Of a stretch of DNA of 16,360 nt, positions 14,545 to 16,360 are shown in pieces. The notes beneath the pieces were generated by a model. It was given only the letters and a program-made list of their open reading frames with translations, had not been told where the DNA came from and did no database searches. The translations under genes were made by a program, and so were the position numbers. The stretch is from NCBI GenBank assembly GCA_026169575.1, contig JAPFCT010000231.1, positions 1 through 16,360 of the forward strand, written 5' to 3'. Position 1 is the first letter of the stretch; the number at the start of each line of letters is the position of its first letter. Source of the stretch: Faecalimonas sp. (GTDB taxonomy: Bacteria > Bacillota_A > Clostridia > Lachnospirales > Lachnospiraceae).

Positions 14545-15511
14545 AAAAGAACCGTTGGTAAAAGTAGAAAATCTTAAAAAATATTTTAACATTCATAAAA
14601 AGGGTGTATTAAAGGCAGTAGATGATGTATCATTTGAGGTGTATAAAGGAGAGACACTTGGTCTTGTAGGAGAATCCGGATGTGGAAAAACAACCTGTGG
14701 AAGAACAATTCTGAATCTGTATCCGCGCACAGACGGGAAAGTAACTTTTGAAGGAAAAGACATTGCAGAATTGAAGACAAAGGAAGAGCAGCTTGCCTTT
14801 AAAAAAGATGCGCAGATTATTTTCCAGGATCCTTATGCCTCTTTAGACCCGAGAATGACAGTCGGGGAGATCATTGCAGAAGGAATGGACAACCATCACT
14901 TATATGAGGGAGAAAAGCGTCTTCCGAGAATCTATGAACTGCTGGAGCAGGTTGGACTGAACCGGGAGCATGCGAACCGGTTCCCGCATGAATTTTCAGG
15001 AGGACAGAGACAGCGTATCGGAATTGCCCGCGCACTGGCCGTAGATCCGAAATTTATTGTCTGTGATGAGCCAATCTCTGCGCTGGATGTGTCCATCCAG
15101 GCGCAGGTTGTAAACCTTCTTGTAGATTTACAGAAAAAACTTGGACTTACTTATTTATTCATTGCACATGACTTATCGATGGTAAAACATATTTCTGACA
15201 GAGTCGGTGTCATGTATATGGGGCAGCTTGTGGAGATTGCGCCGAGTGAAGAGCTGTATCGGAATCCGGTACATCCGTATACAAAGGCATTATTGTCGGC
15301 AATCCCGATTCCGGATCCGGAAATCGAACGAAATAAGACGATGATCCCTTTGGAAGGCGAAGTGGGAAGTCCGATGAATTGCGGACCGGGATGCCGCTTT
15401 GCAAGCAGATGTAAATATGCAACTGAGCGCTGTAAAACAGAGACTCCAAAATTGGAAGAGAAAGGAAATCAGCACTTTGCTGCATGCCATCATCTGGAAG
15501 AAATTGACTAG
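14537..15511 (+). CDS. Opp/Dpp-type ABC importer ATPase, DppF/OppF-like
   Basis: A 324-residue second ATPase of the importer. Walker A GESGCGKT (45-52), Q-loop IIFQDPYASLDPRM (about 94-107), signature FSGGQRQ (153-159), Walker B FIVCDE followed by PISALD (173-184), and switch H211 in IAHD. The C terminus has the HPYTKALL element and cysteines C282, C286, C292, C299 and C317, a pattern common to OppF-type subunits. AAGGAGG lies 10 bases before its ATG, inside the end of the preceding gene. With its partner, both permeases and the lipoprotein receptor, all five subunits of a complete importer are present. No separate ATPase from elsewhere in the genome is needed. Confidence 0.95.
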   Translation: MNRKEPLVKVENLKKYFNIHKKGVLKAVDDVSFEVYKGETLGLVGESGCGKTTCGRTILNLYPRTDGKVTFEGKDIAELKTKEEQLAFKKDAQIIFQDPYASLDPRMTVGEIIAEGMDNHHLYEGEKRLPRIYELLEQVGLNREHANRFPHEFSGGQRQRIGIARALAVDPKFIVCDEPISALDVSIQAQVVNLLVDLQKKLGLTYLFIAHDLSMVKHISDRVGVMYMGQLVEIAPSEELYRNPVHPYTKALLSAIPIPDPEIERNKTMIPLEGEVGSPMNCGPGCRFASRCKYATERCKTETPKLEEKGNQHFAACHHLEEID

Positions 15512-15525
15512 AGGAGAAGGAAGAA

Positions 15526-16203
15526 ATGAAACGTTCAAAAATTAATCAGTGTATTAAAGATATGGAGAAACTCGCGAAGGAGCATGGATTTGCATTGCCT
15601 CCGTTTTGCAACTGGACACCGGAAGACTGGGAAGACAAATCCGAAGAATATGATGAGATCAGAGATAATATGCTCGGATGGGATATAACGGACTATGGGC
15701 TGGGAGATTTTGATAAAGTAGGTTTTGCGCTTGTGACAATCCGCAATGGAAATCAGAACAATCCGAAATACAAAAAGGTATATGCAGAAAAGTTATTGAT
15801 GTTAAAAGAAGGACAGCATTCTCCGATGCATTTCCACTGGCAGAAATCAGAGGATATTATCAACAGAGGCGGCGGAACACTGATCATTCATCTTTACAAC
15901 GACAAGGGAGACGGAAGTTTTGATGACAGCGATGTCCTTGTAAATTCTGATGGACGCTCCTATTATGTAAAGGCAGGAACTGGGGTAGAGTTAAAGCCGG
16001 GGGAAAGCATTACGTTATGGCCGCACCAGTATCATGATTTTGATGTAAAGGCAGGAACCGGTGATGTGCTGATCGGGGAAGTTTCTATGTGCAATGATGA
16101 CAATACCGACAATCGGTTTTATGAAGAAGTCGGACGCTTCCCGGAAATTGAGGAGGATGAAAAACCATACCGGCTGCTCTGTAATGAATATCCGAAAAAA
16201 TAA
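15526..16203 (+). CDS. D-lyxose/D-mannose ketol-isomerase (cupin type)
   Basis: A 225-residue metal-dependent sugar isomerase of the D-lyxose isomerase family, a cupin that converts D-lyxose to D-xylulose and D-mannose to D-fructose. The likely metal ligands are H102 and H104 in MHFHWQKSED, E109 (KSEDIINRGGG) and H170 in HQYHDF. The N-terminal part with WTPEDW and DNMLGWDITDYG and the end NRFYEEVGRFPEIEEDE are characteristic of the family. GAGGAGAAGG supplies the RBS, and the gene starts 14 bases after the importer ATPase. In this locus the natural substrate is more likely D-mannose released by the GH38 enzyme. The product, fructose, would then be the substrate of the sugar kinase that follows. 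Isomerase family is near certain; mannose as substrate is inferred from context. Confidence 0.92.
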   Translation: MKRSKINQCIKDMEKLAKEHGFALPPFCNWTPEDWEDKSEEYDEIRDNMLGWDITDYGLGDFDKVGFALVTIRNGNQNNPKYKKVYAEKLLMLKEGQHSPMHFHWQKSEDIINRGGGTLIIHLYNDKGDGSFDDSDVLVNSDGRSYYVKAGTGVELKPGESITLWPHQYHDFDVKAGTGDVLIGEVSMCNDDNTDNRFYEEVGRFPEIEEDEKPYRLLCNEYPKK

Positions 16204-16239
16204 AAGGATGATAAGATTTGTGTGTAAGGGAGAATGAAT

Positions 16240-16360
16240 ATGTATGATGTAGTAGCGCTTGGAGAACTTTTGATCGATTTTACAGAAAGTGGAAAAAGTG
16301 AGCAGGGGAATCAGCTTCTGGAAGTAAATCCGGGCGGCGCCCCGTGCAATGTATTGGCGA
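16240..16360 (+). CDS. PfkB-family carbohydrate kinase, probably fructokinase (3' end outside window)
   Basis: The first 40 codons of a sugar kinase. The opening MYDVVALGELLIDFTESG and the NPGGAPCNVLA segment are the start of the PfkB/ribokinase fold, with the substrate-binding Asp (LLIDF) and the GGAPxN motif typical of fructokinases. AAGGGAGA lies seven bases before the chosen ATG; an ATG two codons earlier is too close to that RBS. It follows the isomerase after a short spacer and would phosphorylate fructose, closing the route from mannose to glycolysis. ATP-binding and catalytic-base regions are beyond the window, so specificity remains open. Confidence 0.88.
   Translation, partial: MYDVVALGELLIDFTESGKSEQGNQLLEVNPGGAPCNVLA

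Overview
The window looks like a chromosomal segment from a Gram-positive, low-to-moderate-GC Firmicute, most likely a gut Clostridia/Lachnospiraceae-type organism. That assignment is inferred from strong AGGAGG ribosome binding sites, sigma-A-like promoters, GntR regulators of the YtrA and FadR types, an Opp/Dpp-type lipoprotein transporter, and A/T-rich spacers. No rRNA, tRNA, CRISPR array, insertion sequence or phage gene was seen.

Left part (1-4502), several unrelated small units. The window opens inside the 3' end of a YhcG/DUF1016-type PD-(D/E)XK nuclease gene. About 240 bases without a convincing gene follow, then a small cysteine-rich hypothetical ORF and a strong hairpin. On the minus strand is a compact three-gene cassette: a YtrA-type GntR repressor, an ABC ATPase and an ABC-2 permease. 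Its translational units overlap, and its promoter has a perfect palindrome between the -35 and -10 boxes. A divergent GNAT acetyltransferase follows. It converges, through a bidirectional terminator, on a minus-strand aldose 1-epimerase-like (mutarotase) gene.

Right part (4859-16360, plus strand), one coherent catabolic locus. The order is: FadR-type GntR regulator; GH38 alpha-mannosidase; M42 metallo-aminopeptidase; a complete five-gene Opp/Dpp-family ABC importer (lipoprotein receptor, two permeases, two ATPases); D-lyxose/D-mannose isomerase; and the start of a PfkB-family sugar kinase, cut by the window end. From the regulator to the kinase, most spacers are only a few to tens of bases and most genes have their own good RBS, so this reads as one operon.

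The working model is inference. Small mannosylated compounds (mannosyl peptides/glycopeptides or manno-oligosaccharides) are imported by the Opp-type system. Mannose is released in the cytoplasm by GH38 and any peptide part is trimmed by M42. Mannose is isomerised to fructose and phosphorylated by the kinase into glycolysis. The divergent mutarotase may supply the right anomer. A partly palindromic motif, GCTATAT-ATAG, lies in front of both the regulator and the mannosidase gene and is the best candidate operator. A hairpin between the receptor and the first permease probably sets a higher level of receptor.
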